A DNA stretch of 64,000 nucleotides, taken from assembly GCA_024642115.1 (NCBI GenBank), contig JAHEBU010000008.1, forward strand, positions 1 to 64,000, read 5' to 3'. A program made the position numbers and the translations under genes. This document shows, in pieces, positions 1 through 9,334 of this stretch (position 1 is its first letter; each line of letters starts with the position of its first letter). Origin of the DNA: Marivivens sp. (GTDB lineage: Bacteria; Pseudomonadota; Alphaproteobacteria; Rhodobacterales; Rhodobacteraceae). The notes under the pieces were generated by a model. The model was not told where the DNA came from and did no database searches. It saw only the letters and a program-made list of their open reading frames with translations.

Positions 1-45
1 CTGTTAATCAATTGGTCGTAGGTTCGATCCCTACCGTCGGAGCCA
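1..45 (+). tRNA. tRNA-Asn(GTT), 3' part only
   Basis: The window opens inside a tRNA. Bases 1-7 form an anticodon loop with GTT at 3-5. They are followed by the 3' half of the anticodon stem, a TpsiC arm with a 5-bp stem at 18-22/30-34 around TTCGATC, a 7-nt acceptor strand at 35-41, discriminator G42 and an encoded CCA at 43-45. The 5' half lies outside the window. The polysaccharide genes begin just downstream, so this tRNA could mark the edge of a variable region. Confidence 0.88.
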
Positions 46-54
46 ATATCCCTA

Positions 55-73
55 ATTAAATCAAAGATTTAAT
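55..73 (+). other. AT-rich perfect hairpin after tRNA-Asn
   Basis: ATTAAATC (55-62) pairs perfectly with GATTTAAT (66-73) around an AAA loop, starting 10 nt after the tRNA. It has no GC stem or long T-run, so it is at best a weak terminator or processing signal. The rest of 46-269 shows no convincing gene. Confidence 0.35.
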
Positions 74-269
74 GGGCACTCTGCATAGGTGCCTCCAGGG
101 TGATTGGCGTTGATTTGCCTCAAGTCGGCGTCGTGCCTGATGACACGGCAGTCCTGAACGGGTTTGTCGCGCTCTGTCGCGCCGTCGCGCCGTTTGTTGG
201 ACGGGCCTGTCCCCGGGGCGGCCGACATCGAGCAGGATTGCACGGCAGAGCCGCCAAACAACGCCCTAG

Positions 270-2168
270 TCAATTCAATCGTGAGGCAATCAGACTCGCG
301 CCTTGAGCGGTCATGTGACCGTAGTCCCACGCAGTTGGAAAATACTGTCCATCCTGTTCGATCGTCGCCAGACACCCATCCGGGTTGCACAGGATATCGA
401 ACGGATCGACAAACGCTATGTCGGCGTCCGCGGCGATCGTCTTGAGCAGGGTGTTGATGTGGCGGATGCCATCTGCCTCGGGCGGTGCCAGTCGATAGGT
501 GCCATTCAGGCCCAAACCAAGCCGGTAGAGATAGGTTGGCAGGCCGTCCCCCCATTGTGGGACTCCCCCGACCACTGTAATCCGGCTCTGCGGGCTCGCA
601 GCTTTGATGGCGGTGATCGTGGATCGGATCGCTTGGGACAGATCGTCCTCGCTGGCGAAGATATGGCGCTTTTGTTCAAGGTAGAGCGTCCAATTGGCGT
701 GCAGATAGATAGATGTTGGTTTCGTCTGCGAGACTTTTGCCAGGATTGCGTCATTCAACACCTCGCAGTCAGGATTATTCGGGAACGATACGCCGATGAC
801 GGGCGGGCAACCCGCGTCAAATGCCAATGCAACTGGCGTGTCACGGACAAACAACCATCCTGACGCTAACGCCTGCGCATGTGAATCGCCCCAGATCAAA
901 GGAGCACTGGGGGCCGAAGCGGGAAAACACTGATCTAGATCCGGCAAATAGCCGTTGGAATCCCCAAAGCAGGCAATCAGGCGCTTGGTTGTCTCCGCTT
1001 CCTGGTTCAACTGTCTATAGTAGGTGTCATAGTTCAAAAGCTTGAGATCGGTTTCAGAATAGCGATAGCGGCTCAGGTCTGTTTGGTGCAGCCACAGACC
1101 CGCGGTCACACAGGCTGCAATGCCCATTCCTGACAGCAGAAAGACCCGGCTTTTCGTAAGGGCCGCATTGTGCCGAAACGGTTGTTCGACAAACCGCCAG
1201 CTGAGGTAAGCTAGTGCCAGAACAAGAAGGATGAGACCGCCCATGACCGCGGTTGGCACGCCTGTCACATAGTAGATCCGGGCAAAGACGAATGCTGGTT
1301 GGTGCCACAGGTAGACACTGTAGCTGATCGCGCCCAGTCCGGTCATCATCGGCAAAGTCAGAACCCGTTTCGCCAATCCGGCCTGACCGCCAAACATCAG
1401 GACAAGGGCCGCGCCGCCGGTCGGAACAAGCGTGATCAACGATGGTGTCGGAGTCGCCTTGGAAAACCCGAAGGCGGCGATCAGGATCAGCCCCAAACCG
1501 GCGAGGGCCGCACCTGCGTGCCATTGTTTGGCATTGGGACGCGGCAAGACCGCACAGAAGGCCCCCAGAAAGATCTCCCAAAACCGCGAAAATGTGAAAA
1601 AGAAGTTTTGGTCCGGCAAGTGAACCGCCCCCCACTGGGCCAGACTGATCGACAAGGCGCCCAGAACAAACAACAGATAGGGGAAAAATCGCGGTGCGAA
1701 CCGCAGGACTGCCATACAAAGCAACGGAAACAGCAAATAGTACTGTTCTTCGACGGCAAGGCTCCATGTGTGAAGCAAGGGCAACAAATCCGCCGATGTC
1801 TCGAAATATCCGGTCTTCTCCCAAAAGTAGGCGTTTGACAGGAACAGGGCCGCCGCTGCCATGCTGCGGCCGAACTCTATGAACTGGGACGGCAGCAAAA
1901 GCCACCATGCAAAGGGCAAGCAGGCTATCAGAACAACGAACAGCGCCGGAAGAATGCGGCGCGCCCGCCGGAAGTAAAAGGTAGACAGGCGAAAGCGGCC
2001 CTTGTCCCGGTCTTCCAGAATCAGCGACGTGATCAGGTAGCCCGAGATCACGAAGAACACGTCAACGCCGATGAAACCGCCTTGGACCAACGGAACACCC
2101 GCATGAGCCAGGACTACGCTCGCAACCGCAACGGCCCGTAATCCGTCGATTTCAGGCCTGTATTTCAT
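270..2168 (-). CDS. OafA-type membrane acyltransferase with SGNH domain
   Basis: A 632-aa O-acyltransferase. Residues 1-340 are a multi-span acyltransferase-3 domain with the family signatures DGLRAVAV (8-15), VDVFFVISGYL (35-45) and HTWSLAVEEQYY (133-144). Residues from about 400 are a periplasmic SGNH domain with GDSHA at 427-431 and a C-terminal DYGH motif that supplies the Asp and His of the hydrolase triad. Such proteins move acyl, often acetyl, groups across the inner membrane onto surface polysaccharides. The gene is divergent from the amino-sugar genes at 2286, so the product probably decorates the same glycan. Its substrate cannot be read from sequence. Confidence 0.9.
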   Translation of the reverse strand: MKYRPEIDGLRAVAVASVVLAHAGVPLVQGGFIGVDVFFVISGYLITSLILEDRDKGRFRLSTFYFRRARRILPALFVVLIACLPFAWWLLLPSQFIEFGRSMAAAALFLSNAYFWEKTGYFETSADLLPLLHTWSLAVEEQYYLLFPLLCMAVLRFAPRFFPYLLFVLGALSISLAQWGAVHLPDQNFFFTFSRFWEIFLGAFCAVLPRPNAKQWHAGAALAGLGLILIAAFGFSKATPTPSLITLVPTGGAALVLMFGGQAGLAKRVLTLPMMTGLGAISYSVYLWHQPAFVFARIYYVTGVPTAVMGGLILLVLALAYLSWRFVEQPFRHNAALTKSRVFLLSGMGIAACVTAGLWLHQTDLSRYRYSETDLKLLNYDTYYRQLNQEAETTKRLIACFGDSNGYLPDLDQCFPASAPSAPLIWGDSHAQALASGWLFVRDTPVALAFDAGCPPVIGVSFPNNPDCEVLNDAILAKVSQTKPTSIYLHANWTLYLEQKRHIFASEDDLSQAIRSTITAIKAASPQSRITVVGGVPQWGDGLPTYLYRLGLGLNGTYRLAPPEADGIRHINTLLKTIAADADIAFVDPFDILCNPDGCLATIEQDGQYFPTAWDYGHMTAQGASLIASRLN

Positions 2169-2285
2169 GGATCGGCTCTCTGTTCCTCACGTTTGGGGAT
2201 ATTGGATTGCCTAACCCTAGGCAACCGGGATAATCCGAGTGCACAAGGGTCAACGCTGGTAATCCGCAGGGGTGGAACGGACGGC

Positions 2286-2696
2286 ATGTCGATAAGCAAA
2301 TGCACCATCGTTGACCTGCCAAAGATCGCCGATCCCCGTGGAAACCTGACCTTTATCGAAGGCGGCAACCACATCCCCTTCCCGATCCAACGGGTCTACT
2401 ATCTGTATGACGTGCCGGGTGGCGCTGACCGTGGAGGCCATGCCCACAAGAAGTTGCAGCAACTAATTATCGCCGTCTCTGGCAGTTTTGATGTCGTGTT
2501 GGATGACGGGCATGAGCGCAAGAAAGTGCATTTGAACCGATCCTACAAAGGCCTTTATGTTAGCGAGATGATCTGGCGCGAATTGGAAAACTTCTCGTCC
2601 GCTGCGGTGTGCCTTGTACTTGCGTCCCGCCCTTACGAAGAAGACGACTACTACCGCAACTATGCGGAATTCATTTCGGCGTTGGGAAGCACATGA
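2286..2696 (+). CDS. FdtA/QdtA-like dTDP-4-oxo-6-deoxyhexose 3,4-ketoisomerase
   Basis: A 136-aa single-domain cupin of the WxcM/FdtA/QdtA family, close to the usual length of about 135-140 aa. The metal-less active-site His cluster GGHAHKK is visible near residue 52, and the C-terminal EEDDYYR stretch is typical. Family members convert dTDP-4-keto-6-deoxyglucose to the 3-keto sugar, the substrate for 3-transamination. Whether the product is the galacto (Fuc3N) or gluco (Qui3N) form cannot be decided here. I chose the ATG at 2286 because family homology begins there; an upstream in-frame start at 2193 adds 31 unlike residues. The stop overlaps the aminotransferase start (ATGA). Confidence 0.87.
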   Translation: MSISKCTIVDLPKIADPRGNLTFIEGGNHIPFPIQRVYYLYDVPGGADRGGHAHKKLQQLIIAVSGSFDVVLDDGHERKKVHLNRSYKGLYVSEMIWRELENFSSAAVCLVLASRPYEEDDYYRNYAEFISALGST

Positions 2697-3805
2697 CGCA
2701 GACCGTCCTGTTTCTTGATCTGCATGCCGCCTATCTTGAACTCAAGGCCGAGATTGACGCGGCAGTATCGCGGGTATTGGACAGCGGCTATTACATTCTG
2801 GGACCCGAGGTAGCGGCGTTCGAAGCGGAATTTGCCGAATACTGCGAGGCAAAGCACGCCGTCGGGGTGGCCAACGGGCTGGACGCGCTGATCCTTGCCC
2901 TGAGGGCGCTGGATATCGGACCAGGTGACGAAGTTCTGGTTCCGTCGAACACCTATATTGCCACCTGGTTGGCGGTATCAGCTGTGGGTGCGATTCCGGT
3001 GCCTGTCGAACCTGACGAAGCCACACATAACATCGACGTCAACCGGCTGAGTTCAGCCCTGACCGCGCGGACCCGGGCCATCATCCCCGTCCATCTCTAC
3101 GGCCAACCCGCAGACCTGGACCCTGTGCTCGCATTTGCTGCTCAGAACGGGCTTCGTGTGATCGAGGACGCCGCCCAAGCCCACGGCGCGCGCTACAAGG
3201 GGCGGCGGATCGGGGCGCATGGTGACGCCGTGTGTTGGTCGTTCTATCCAGGCAAGAACCTTGGCGCATATGGCGATGGTGGTTGCATCACGACGTCGTC
3301 CGACGACGTGGCTGATCGGCTGCGGATGTTGCGCAATTATGGATCGCGCGAAAAGTATGTGAACGAGGTCCAAGGCATGAACAGCCGCCTCGACCCCCTT
3401 CAGGCCGCCCTTCTGCGGGTAAAACTGGCGCGTCTGGACGAATGGAACGACCGCCGCCGTGCGATCGCCGCGCTCTATTCTGATGGGTTGCGGGACACGG
3501 GGATCGCCCTGCCCGCCGTCCCCGCCTGGGCTGACCCAGTCTGGCATTTGTATGTCATTCGTCATGCGAACCGGGACCGGTTGCAACGCACGCTCGCCGA
3601 AGCTGGAATCGGCACGCTGATCCATTATCCTATCCCACCTCATATGCAAAACGCGTATGCTTCGATGGAATTGCCAACTGATGCACTTCCATTGGCAAAG
3701 CAGTTGGCTGGCGAAGTGCTAAGCCTTCCGATAGGTCCGCAGATGTCGCTGAACACCGTCGCGGCTGTGACCAAGGTGGTCCAGAATGGACCGATATTGA
3801 CCTAG
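2693..3805 (+). CDS. DegT/DnrJ/EryC1 (FdtB-like) sugar aminotransferase
   Basis: A 370-aa PLP-dependent aminotransferase. The predicted Schiff-base lysine is K188 in SFYPGKNLGAYGDGG, and the fold-type I signature VIEDAAQAHGA lies near 156-166. It would convert the 3-keto sugar from the preceding isomerase to a 3-amino-3,6-dideoxyhexose, with glutamate as the usual amino donor. The ATG overlaps the preceding stop by 4 bp, so the two are probably translationally coupled. A longer in-frame start at 2609 lies inside the previous gene and is rejected. Confidence 0.9.
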   Translation: MTQTVLFLDLHAAYLELKAEIDAAVSRVLDSGYYILGPEVAAFEAEFAEYCEAKHAVGVANGLDALILALRALDIGPGDEVLVPSNTYIATWLAVSAVGAIPVPVEPDEATHNIDVNRLSSALTARTRAIIPVHLYGQPADLDPVLAFAAQNGLRVIEDAAQAHGARYKGRRIGAHGDAVCWSFYPGKNLGAYGDGGCITTSSDDVADRLRMLRNYGSREKYVNEVQGMNSRLDPLQAALLRVKLARLDEWNDRRRAIAALYSDGLRDTGIALPAVPAWADPVWHLYVIRHANRDRLQRTLAEAGIGTLIHYPIPPHMQNAYASMELPTDALPLAKQLAGEVLSLPIGPQMSLNTVAAVTKVVQNGPILT

Positions 3806-3891
3806 ACGCGGCCTGCCCCGCGGATGGGTATGGCGGGTGTCAGTGCTGGATCTTGATGGACCACCGCCATGACGACAGGAGAGGACTGACT

Positions 3892-4650
3892 TTGGCTATA
3901 CACCCCACCGCAATCGTCGGCCCAAAGGCCCGGATCGCATCCGATGCGCAGATCGGGGCCTTTTCAATCATCCATGACAACGTGGAAATCGGCGAAAATG
4001 TCATTGTCGGCACACATTGCGAACTGGGTATTCCAACGCCGCTCGGCGACGGTCGGCCGCTTGTCATTTCGGCCGATTCCCTAATCCGTTCTCATAGCGT
4101 ATTTTATGAAAGCTCTCATTTCGGTAAAGGATTGAAAACTGGCCACCGTGTCACTGTCCGTGAAATGACAGTTGCAGGCGACGGCTTTCAGATCGGCAGT
4201 CTTGGCGATATTCAAGGACATTGTTCGATTGGTCAGCATGTTCGTTTTCAAAGTAGTGTTTTTGTCGCTCAAAGAACCAAAATTGGAAGCTTTGTGTGGG
4301 TATTTCCCAACGTTGTTTTTACAAACGATCCACGGCCTCCAAGCAATACGACGCAGGGCGCAAACATAGAGGATTTCGCGGTAATATCAACCAATAGTAC
4401 CATTCTGCCCGGCGTTACTATAGGACAGGGCTCATTGGTTGGGGCCGGAAGTGTTGTTGCGAAAGATTTGGGAAAACAGCGGATTTGCTTTGGCAACCCG
4501 GCAAGGGATCGCGGGGATGTGTCACAAATCACCCTCAAAGATGGAAGTAATCGTTCGGCATATCCCTGGCGCCGGCATTTCGTACGCGGCTATCCCGAAG
4601 AAATCGTGCAGGAGTGGAACCGCCTCTTTGAGACAAATCCGGAAGGCTGA
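3892..4650 (+). CDS. Left-handed beta-helix acyltransferase (hexapeptide repeats)
   Basis: A 252-aa protein of the LpxA/FdtC-like superfamily. Hexapeptide turns run from the N-terminus (AIHPTAIVGPKARI) through about residue 210, ending in the GNPA turn typical of sugar N-acyltransferases. By position it is the likely N-acetyltransferase for the 3-amino sugar made by the two preceding enzymes. I chose the TTG start at 3892 because AGGAGAGG lies about 7 nt upstream (3877-3884) and family similarity starts at once; an ATG at 3853 is poorer. Codon use shifts toward AT within this gene, unlike the rest of the window, suggesting different ancestry. Confidence 0.82.
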   Translation: MAIHPTAIVGPKARIASDAQIGAFSIIHDNVEIGENVIVGTHCELGIPTPLGDGRPLVISADSLIRSHSVFYESSHFGKGLKTGHRVTVREMTVAGDGFQIGSLGDIQGHCSIGQHVRFQSSVFVAQRTKIGSFVWVFPNVVFTNDPRPPSNTTQGANIEDFAVISTNSTILPGVTIGQGSLVGAGSVVAKDLGKQRICFGNPARDRGDVSQITLKDGSNRSAYPWRRHFVRGYPEEIVQEWNRLFETNPEG

Positions 4651-4690
4651 TTTTCGGTCTATACAGTTTCTTTGAATCAAGTTGGGTGAC

Positions 4691-5617
4691 ATGAAGACTT
4701 CGATTGTTTTATTAGCCTATAACCAAGAGTCCTATGTCGCCGAGGCTGTTGCTTCAGTCCTGCGCCAGATTGGCGGACCCTATGAAATAATTTTGTCTGA
4801 TGATTGCTCCGATGATTCGACTTTCGATGTCATACAGAAAACCGTTGCGGCAATTTCTTCCGATCACTCAGTGATTTTGAACAGAAATTCCATAAATATG
4901 GGATTAGCAAAGCACTTGAATAAGACCTTTGCCATGACAAAAGGCGAGATCATCATTGCGGCAGCCGGTGACGATATATCTTTGCCTGACCGGTCCCTGC
5001 GTTTGATCGAGAAATTCGAAAGCACGGGTGCATGGCTGGTCCATTCGCAAGCCCGTTGCATCGACCCAGATGGCAATCCGGCACAGCCAGACTATCGCAA
5101 CGCTCTGTTTTTCAAGACAACTGATCCGGTCAAGGCGGCAGCATCCCAGGCACTGTATCTGGGCGCGACTGCCGCGTTTCACAGGGATATCATTCGCAAA
5201 TATGGACCATTGGATAATCCACTATTATTTGAAGATCTGATTTACGGGTTTCGGGCCGCGCTTGAACAAAAAGTCGGCTTCGTAGACGAAGAACTGGTTA
5301 TTTATCGGACCGGATCAGGTATATCCGCAAAGCCGATACAGGAAACGGTCGCGGAAAAGACAGCCCGACAAGACCGTCAAATGGTTCGATTTCTGGCAAT
5401 TCTCGAACAGCGTCGGCGGGACGCCAGCACGTTTGGCCTCTCCGATTTTCATCCCGTTATGAAGAAGATTGTCGCAGTCGAAATCAAAACACACATTGGC
5501 CTCGCCCTTTTGCGACGTGATAAACTTGAATTTCGAAAATGGGCCAGAAAGGCACCAATCATGGCCCTGAGGTTATGGAGAACGGATCGAAAGACGCGCA
5601 GTGTCGGCCTAAGATAG
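4691..5617 (+). CDS. Family 2 glycosyltransferase (GT-A)
   Basis: A 308-aa GT2 enzyme with the N-terminal signature VLLAYNQESYVAEAV, the nucleotide-sugar-binding acidic region LSDDCSDDS near residues 36-42, and AAAGDDIS near 95-102 as the DxD-like metal site. It has no membrane segments, so it is a cytosolic or peripheral transferase. As the last gene of the amino-sugar operon it is a reasonable candidate to transfer that sugar. The ATG at 4691 is preferred over the TTG at 4682. Base composition is clearly more AT-rich than the window average. Its end overlaps the opposing glycosyltransferase by 9 bp. Confidence 0.87.
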   Translation: MKTSIVLLAYNQESYVAEAVASVLRQIGGPYEIILSDDCSDDSTFDVIQKTVAAISSDHSVILNRNSINMGLAKHLNKTFAMTKGEIIIAAAGDDISLPDRSLRLIEKFESTGAWLVHSQARCIDPDGNPAQPDYRNALFFKTTDPVKAAASQALYLGATAAFHRDIIRKYGPLDNPLLFEDLIYGFRAALEQKVGFVDEELVIYRTGSGISAKPIQETVAEKTARQDRQMVRFLAILEQRRRDASTFGLSDFHPVMKKIVAVEIKTHIGLALLRRDKLEFRKWARKAPIMALRLWRTDRKTRSVGLR

Positions 5618-6487
5618 CCATATCCGCTTTGCCGACCGAAACGCCGGCTTGCTAAAGATGGACGTGGCCTTGGTTCTCCACGCGCTTGCAAAGTAGGCTT
5701 TTGCTTTTGCCTTGTCCGACTTTCCAAGCTCAAGTGCGGCACCGTACAGCACCTTGGCGCGGGCGGTCGCGATTTCCGGTGTTTGTTCAAACCGATCAAG
5801 GATTTGCAGCCGCGCGGCGGTCATCTTTTCGGTATTCTTGATCGTGTTGGTTTCATGCCAGCGATACAAGGCGACTGGCGTCGAAATGGTCATCAAAGGA
5901 TAGCCAGCCTTTGCCAGTTTGAGAGACATTGCCCGATCCTCCAACGCAATGTCTTCCCAATACCCGCCGACCTGCCGAATTGCATCGGTCCTCAACAGCA
6001 TGGTCGGCGCAAAAAGACGGCAACGTTTGGCGAGCACATCGGAAAAGTTCCAAATCCCGGCGTCGGGAAGCAATTGTCGGGTCACCCGTCCCTGCCCATC
6101 AATCTGGTCATATCCTGCAAATGCACCGCCCAATTTCATGTTGTCCTCGAGTCGGTCAACCAGAACGCGCGTCTTTGACGGGAGCAACATATCGTCCGAG
6201 GACAACATTGCAAAATATCTGCCGTTGGCCCACTGAATTGCTTCATTCAGGGTCGGCGCCAAGCCACGATTTGATCTGAACCGAAATTCCAGCCGGGTGA
6301 ACCGATCCACGCATTTGCTCAATGCTTCTTGAATCACTGGAACGCTTCCATCGCTGGAGCCATCGTCGATCACGATCAACTCAATGTTGGAATAGTCTTG
6401 TTCGACAACACTTCTGATTGCCTGCCCGACATACTGGACATGGTTAAATGAGGGAATACAGATGGTCACGAGCGGCAGATTTGACAA
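5609..6487 (-). CDS. Family 2 glycosyltransferase
   Basis: A 292-aa GT2 protein with the start signature VTICIPSFNHVQYV, the nucleotide-binding pair LIVIDDGSSDGS and the DxD-type motif LSSDDMLLPSK. It belongs to the same superfamily as the facing gene at 4691-5617 but is not a close copy. The start is a TTG at 6487 with GAGGAAG just upstream; no in-frame ATG is compatible with the conserved N-terminus. The downstream end is convergent with the other glycosyltransferase. Its acceptor is unknown; an extracellular polysaccharide or O-antigen is likely from context. Confidence 0.86.
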   Translation of the reverse strand: MSNLPLVTICIPSFNHVQYVGQAIRSVVEQDYSNIELIVIDDGSSDGSVPVIQEALSKCVDRFTRLEFRFRSNRGLAPTLNEAIQWANGRYFAMLSSDDMLLPSKTRVLVDRLEDNMKLGGAFAGYDQIDGQGRVTRQLLPDAGIWNFSDVLAKRCRLFAPTMLLRTDAIRQVGGYWEDIALEDRAMSLKLAKAGYPLMTISTPVALYRWHETNTIKNTEKMTAARLQILDRFEQTPEIATARAKVLYGAALELGKSDKAKAKAYFASAWRTKATSIFSKPAFRSAKRIWLS

Positions 6488-6723
6488 ACGCGAACTTCCT
6501 CAACCTATGGTCGCCAACTGATAGACTGAAGGTCACATAGGGTATAACGGCCAACCCTGAAAAGAGCGAATATCAACCGCTTTCCAGAACCTTTCAGGGT
6601 CCGAACCCAAGTTCGCAAGGACGCAACCCGATATTCAGGTGCAGATCCGTATCAGTCGGCGCGGCGCGCGTTGGCCAGCATGGCCTCATCCTTGGGTCGC
6701 GGACTTTTCGATAAACGTGGCCC
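6488..6723. other. Intergenic, 9-bp inverted repeat only
   Basis: No gene is supported in these 236 bases. ACCCTGAAA (6554-6562) and TTTCAGGGT (6592-6600) form an inverted repeat with a 29-nt spacer, without a T-run. I found no second copy of the tRNA-Asn 3' end here, so there is no visible attachment-site duplication closing the sugar block. Confidence 0.4.
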
Positions 6724-7578
6724 CTAGACCCGCTCTTGCATCATTGTGGCGCGGCGGGCGACGCGGGCGCGGATGGCGGCCACGTCCGTGACCGGGGTCG
6801 CCGCGAACAGCTTTTGCGTATAGGCGTGGCGCGGGTCGCTGAACACCTGATCGCGGCTGCCCCGTTCGACCACCTCGCCCTTGAGCATGACCATCACGTC
6901 GTCTGCCAGATAGCGGACCACCGACAGGTCGTGGCTGATGAACACATAGGTGAGGTTGAACTCTTCCTGGAGGTCCCTGAGCAGGTTCAGCACCTGCGCC
7001 TGCACCGACAGATCAAGCGCCGACACAGGTTCATCCAGCACGAGCAGGCGGGGGTTCAGCATCAGCGCCCGCGCAATGGCGATCCGCTGGCGCTGCCCAC
7101 CCGAAAACATGTGCGGATAGCGGTTGAAGTGCTCGGTCTTGAGCCCGACCTTTTGCAGCATGGCCATCGCCCGCTCGCGCCTCTCGGCCGACGGCGTGTC
7201 GGTGTTGAGCAGAAGCGGCTCCATCAGCACATCCCCCACCTTTTGCCGGGGGTTGAGCGATCCGTAGGGGTTCTGGAACACGATCTGCACGGTGGCCCGC
7301 AGCGCCTTGGTCATCGGCTGGGTGCCGATGTCCACCGGCTTGCCTTCGATCAACAGGGTGCCGCTGGTGGCGGGGTCGATCAGAGTAATGATCCGGGCCA
7401 GAGTGGACTTTCCACAGCCGGATTCGCCCACAATTGCCAGCGTCTTGCCCCGCTCGACCGCGAAATCGACGCCGTTGACCGCGTGGATGACCCTGGGTGC
7501 TGAAAACACTCCCGTTCGCATTGTGTAATCACGGGTGATACTACGGCCTTCGATGACGATTTCGGGGTTAGCCATCAT
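6724..7578 (-). CDS. Peptide ABC transporter ATPase (DppF/OppF type)
   Basis: A 284-aa ATP-binding subunit with Walker A GESGCGKST at 51-59, the Q-loop QNPYGSLNPR, signature FSGGQRQRIAIARAL, Walker B LLVLDEP and the switch His in VFISHD. The oligopeptide family feature is the short C-terminal extension after the ATPase core (YTQKLFAATP). It pairs with the DppD-like ATPase to drive the importer. Its ATG at 7578 overlaps the upstream stop by 4 bp (ATGA). It is the last gene of the minus-strand operon that starts at 12002. Confidence 0.93.
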   Translation of the reverse strand: MMANPEIVIEGRSITRDYTMRTGVFSAPRVIHAVNGVDFAVERGKTLAIVGESGCGKSTLARIITLIDPATSGTLLIEGKPVDIGTQPMTKALRATVQIVFQNPYGSLNPRQKVGDVLMEPLLLNTDTPSAERRERAMAMLQKVGLKTEHFNRYPHMFSGGQRQRIAIARALMLNPRLLVLDEPVSALDLSVQAQVLNLLRDLQEEFNLTYVFISHDLSVVRYLADDVMVMLKGEVVERGSRDQVFSDPRHAYTQKLFAATPVTDVAAIRARVARRATMMQERV

Positions 7579-8423
7579 GCCCCCTCGCCCTGATGGGCGG
7601 CCATGAAATCGGATACGGTGGACAGGCGACTGCCCGTCGCATTTTCCGGCAGGGCCGACAGAAGCGCGCGAGTGTAGGCGTTCTTGGGGGCTTCGAAGAG
7701 GGACAAGACATCTGCCTCCTCCATCTTCTTTCCCTGATATTGCACAACGACTCTGTCGGCGGTTTCGGCCACCACGCCCATGTCATGGGTGATGATGATC
7801 AGCCCCATGCCATGCTTTTCCTGAAGGTCCATCAGCAGGTCAAGAATCTGTTTCTGGATCGTCACGTCCAGCGCGGTGGTCGGTTCGTCTGCGATGAGCA
7901 GTTTGGGATTGCAGGCAATGGCGATGGCGATCATCACCCGCTGGCACTGGCCACCGGACATCTGGTGCGGATAACTGCCCAGCCGTTCGGCGGGATCGGG
8001 GATGCCCACGGCCTCGAACAACTCGATGGCCCGAGTGCGAGCATCGCGGGGCGACATACCCAGAATGCGCGTCAGCACTTCCTCGATCTGGAACCCGACG
8101 GTGTAGCAGGGATTGAGGCTTGCCATCGGTTCCTGAAAAATCATGGTGATCTCGCGCCCGATGATCTGCCGTTTTTCGCGGTCGGTCATTGGCAGCATGT
8201 CCTGCCCGTCGAACTGCATCACGTCCGCCGTCACCTTGGCCGTGTTGGGCAGCAGGCCCATGACCGCCAGCATCGCGACCGATTTGCCAGACCCGCTTTC
8301 GCCGACAATGGCCAGAACCTCGCGCGGGTCGATGGTGATGTCGATGCCGTCCACCGCCTTGAACGGGCCTGCGGCGGTGTCAAACGCGACGGTCAGGTTG
8401 CGGATGTCCAGAAGGGCGGCCAT
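7575..8423 (-). CDS. Peptide ABC transporter ATPase (DppD/OppD type)
   Basis: A 282-aa ATPase with Walker [11 protein letters not shown]-loop [11 protein letters not shown], signature [14 protein letters not shown] and Walker [13 protein letters not shown]. The family-typical C-terminal oligopeptide region carries [11 protein letters not shown] chose the ATG at 8423 because GAGGAG lies just upstream and residues [12 protein letters not shown] match family starts; the ATG at 8450 would extend into the permease gene. Only 1 bp separates it from the upstream permease stop. Confidence 0.92.
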   Translation of the reverse strand: MAALLDIRNLTVAFDTAAGPFKAVDGIDITIDPREVLAIVGESGSGKSVAMLAVMGLLPNTAKVTADVMQFDGQDMLPMTDREKRQIIGREITMIFQEPMASLNPCYTVGFQIEEVLTRILGMSPRDARTRAIELFEAVGIPDPAERLGSYPHQMSGGQCQRVMIAIAIACNPKLLIADEPTTALDVTIQKQILDLLMDLQEKHGMGLIIITHDMGVVAETADRVVVQYQGKKMEEADVLSLFEAPKNAYTRALLSALPENATGSRLSTVSDFMAAHQGEGA

Positions 8424-8424
8424 G

Positions 8425-9327
8425 TCAGCTCCTCTTGAGCTTGGGGTCAAGCGCGTCGCGCAACCCGTCGCCCATCAGGTTGATCGCCAGCACCGTGATC
8501 AAGATCGCAAGACCGGGCAATGTCACGACCCACCACGCCCGCAGGATGAATTCGCGCGCTTCGGCCAGCATGGTGCCCCATTCCGGTGTGGGCGGCTGTG
8601 CGCCCATGCCAAGAAACCCAAGGGCTGCGGCGTCAAGGATTGCACCCGAGAAGGACAGCGTCGCCTGCACGATTAGCGGGGCAAGGCAGTTGGGCAGGAT
8701 CGTGCGGAACATCAGCCGCACCTTGCCTGCCCCGGCCACCCGGGCCGCCATGACGTATTCGCGGTTCTTTTCGCCCAGCACCGCCGCCCGCGTGAGCCGC
8801 GCAAAGTGCGGTTGCGACACGATGGCAATGGCGATCATCGCGTTGGTCAGCCCCGGCCCCAGCACCGCCACCAGCACCAGTGCCAGCAGCAGCGACGGAA
8901 AGGCCAGAATGACGTCCATCACCCGCATGATGACCGCATCAATCCAGCCGCCAAAGAACCCCGAGACAAGCCCAAGAACGATCCCGCCCACCAGCGAAAT
9001 CGACACGACCACGATTCCGATGAACAGCGAATACCGCGCCCCGAAGATCAGCCGCGACAGAATATCCCGGCCCACCGCGTCCGTCCCCAAAAGGTAGGTC
9101 GTACTACCCCCCTCCTGCCAGAACGGAGGGACCAACAATGCGCTGCGGTCCTGAATGATCGGATCGTGGGGGGCCAAAACCGGGGCCAGCAGCGCCATGA
9201 TGACCAGCGCGACAAAGAAATACAGGCCATAGACGGCCCCCCGGTTTTCCCGAAAGTAGAACCAGAATTCCGCCAACATCTGGCGGGTCGTTCCGGGGGC
9301 GGGTCCTGTGACGGGTGTGTCGGTCAT
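8425..9327 (-). CDS. Peptide ABC transporter permease (DppC/OppC type)
   Basis: A 300-aa inner-membrane permease. An N-terminal cytosolic stretch and one helix (about residues 30-53) precede a periplasmic loop with the typical LLGTDAVGRDILSRL motif, then five more helices. The EAA coupling loop is visible as AARVAGAGKVRLMFRTILPN. It forms the translocation pore with the DppB-like protein encoded 7 bp upstream. Confidence 0.93.
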   Translation of the reverse strand: MTDTPVTGPAPGTTRQMLAEFWFYFRENRGAVYGLYFFVALVIMALLAPVLAPHDPIIQDRSALLVPPFWQEGGSTTYLLGTDAVGRDILSRLIFGARYSLFIGIVVVSISLVGGIVLGLVSGFFGGWIDAVIMRVMDVILAFPSLLLALVLVAVLGPGLTNAMIAIAIVSQPHFARLTRAAVLGEKNREYVMAARVAGAGKVRLMFRTILPNCLAPLIVQATLSFSGAILDAAALGFLGMGAQPPTPEWGTMLAEAREFILRAWWVVTLPGLAILITVLAINLMGDGLRDALDPKLKRS

Positions 9328-9334
9328 GGGTCCC

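Noticed and set aside
46-269. Short open frames between tRNA-Asn and the acyltransferase gene
   Set aside because: No ribosome binding site, domain or consistent codon use supports them.
6488-6723. Possible attachment site matching the tRNA-Asn 3' end
   Set aside because: I read the interval for the TpsiC and acceptor sequence and found no copy.
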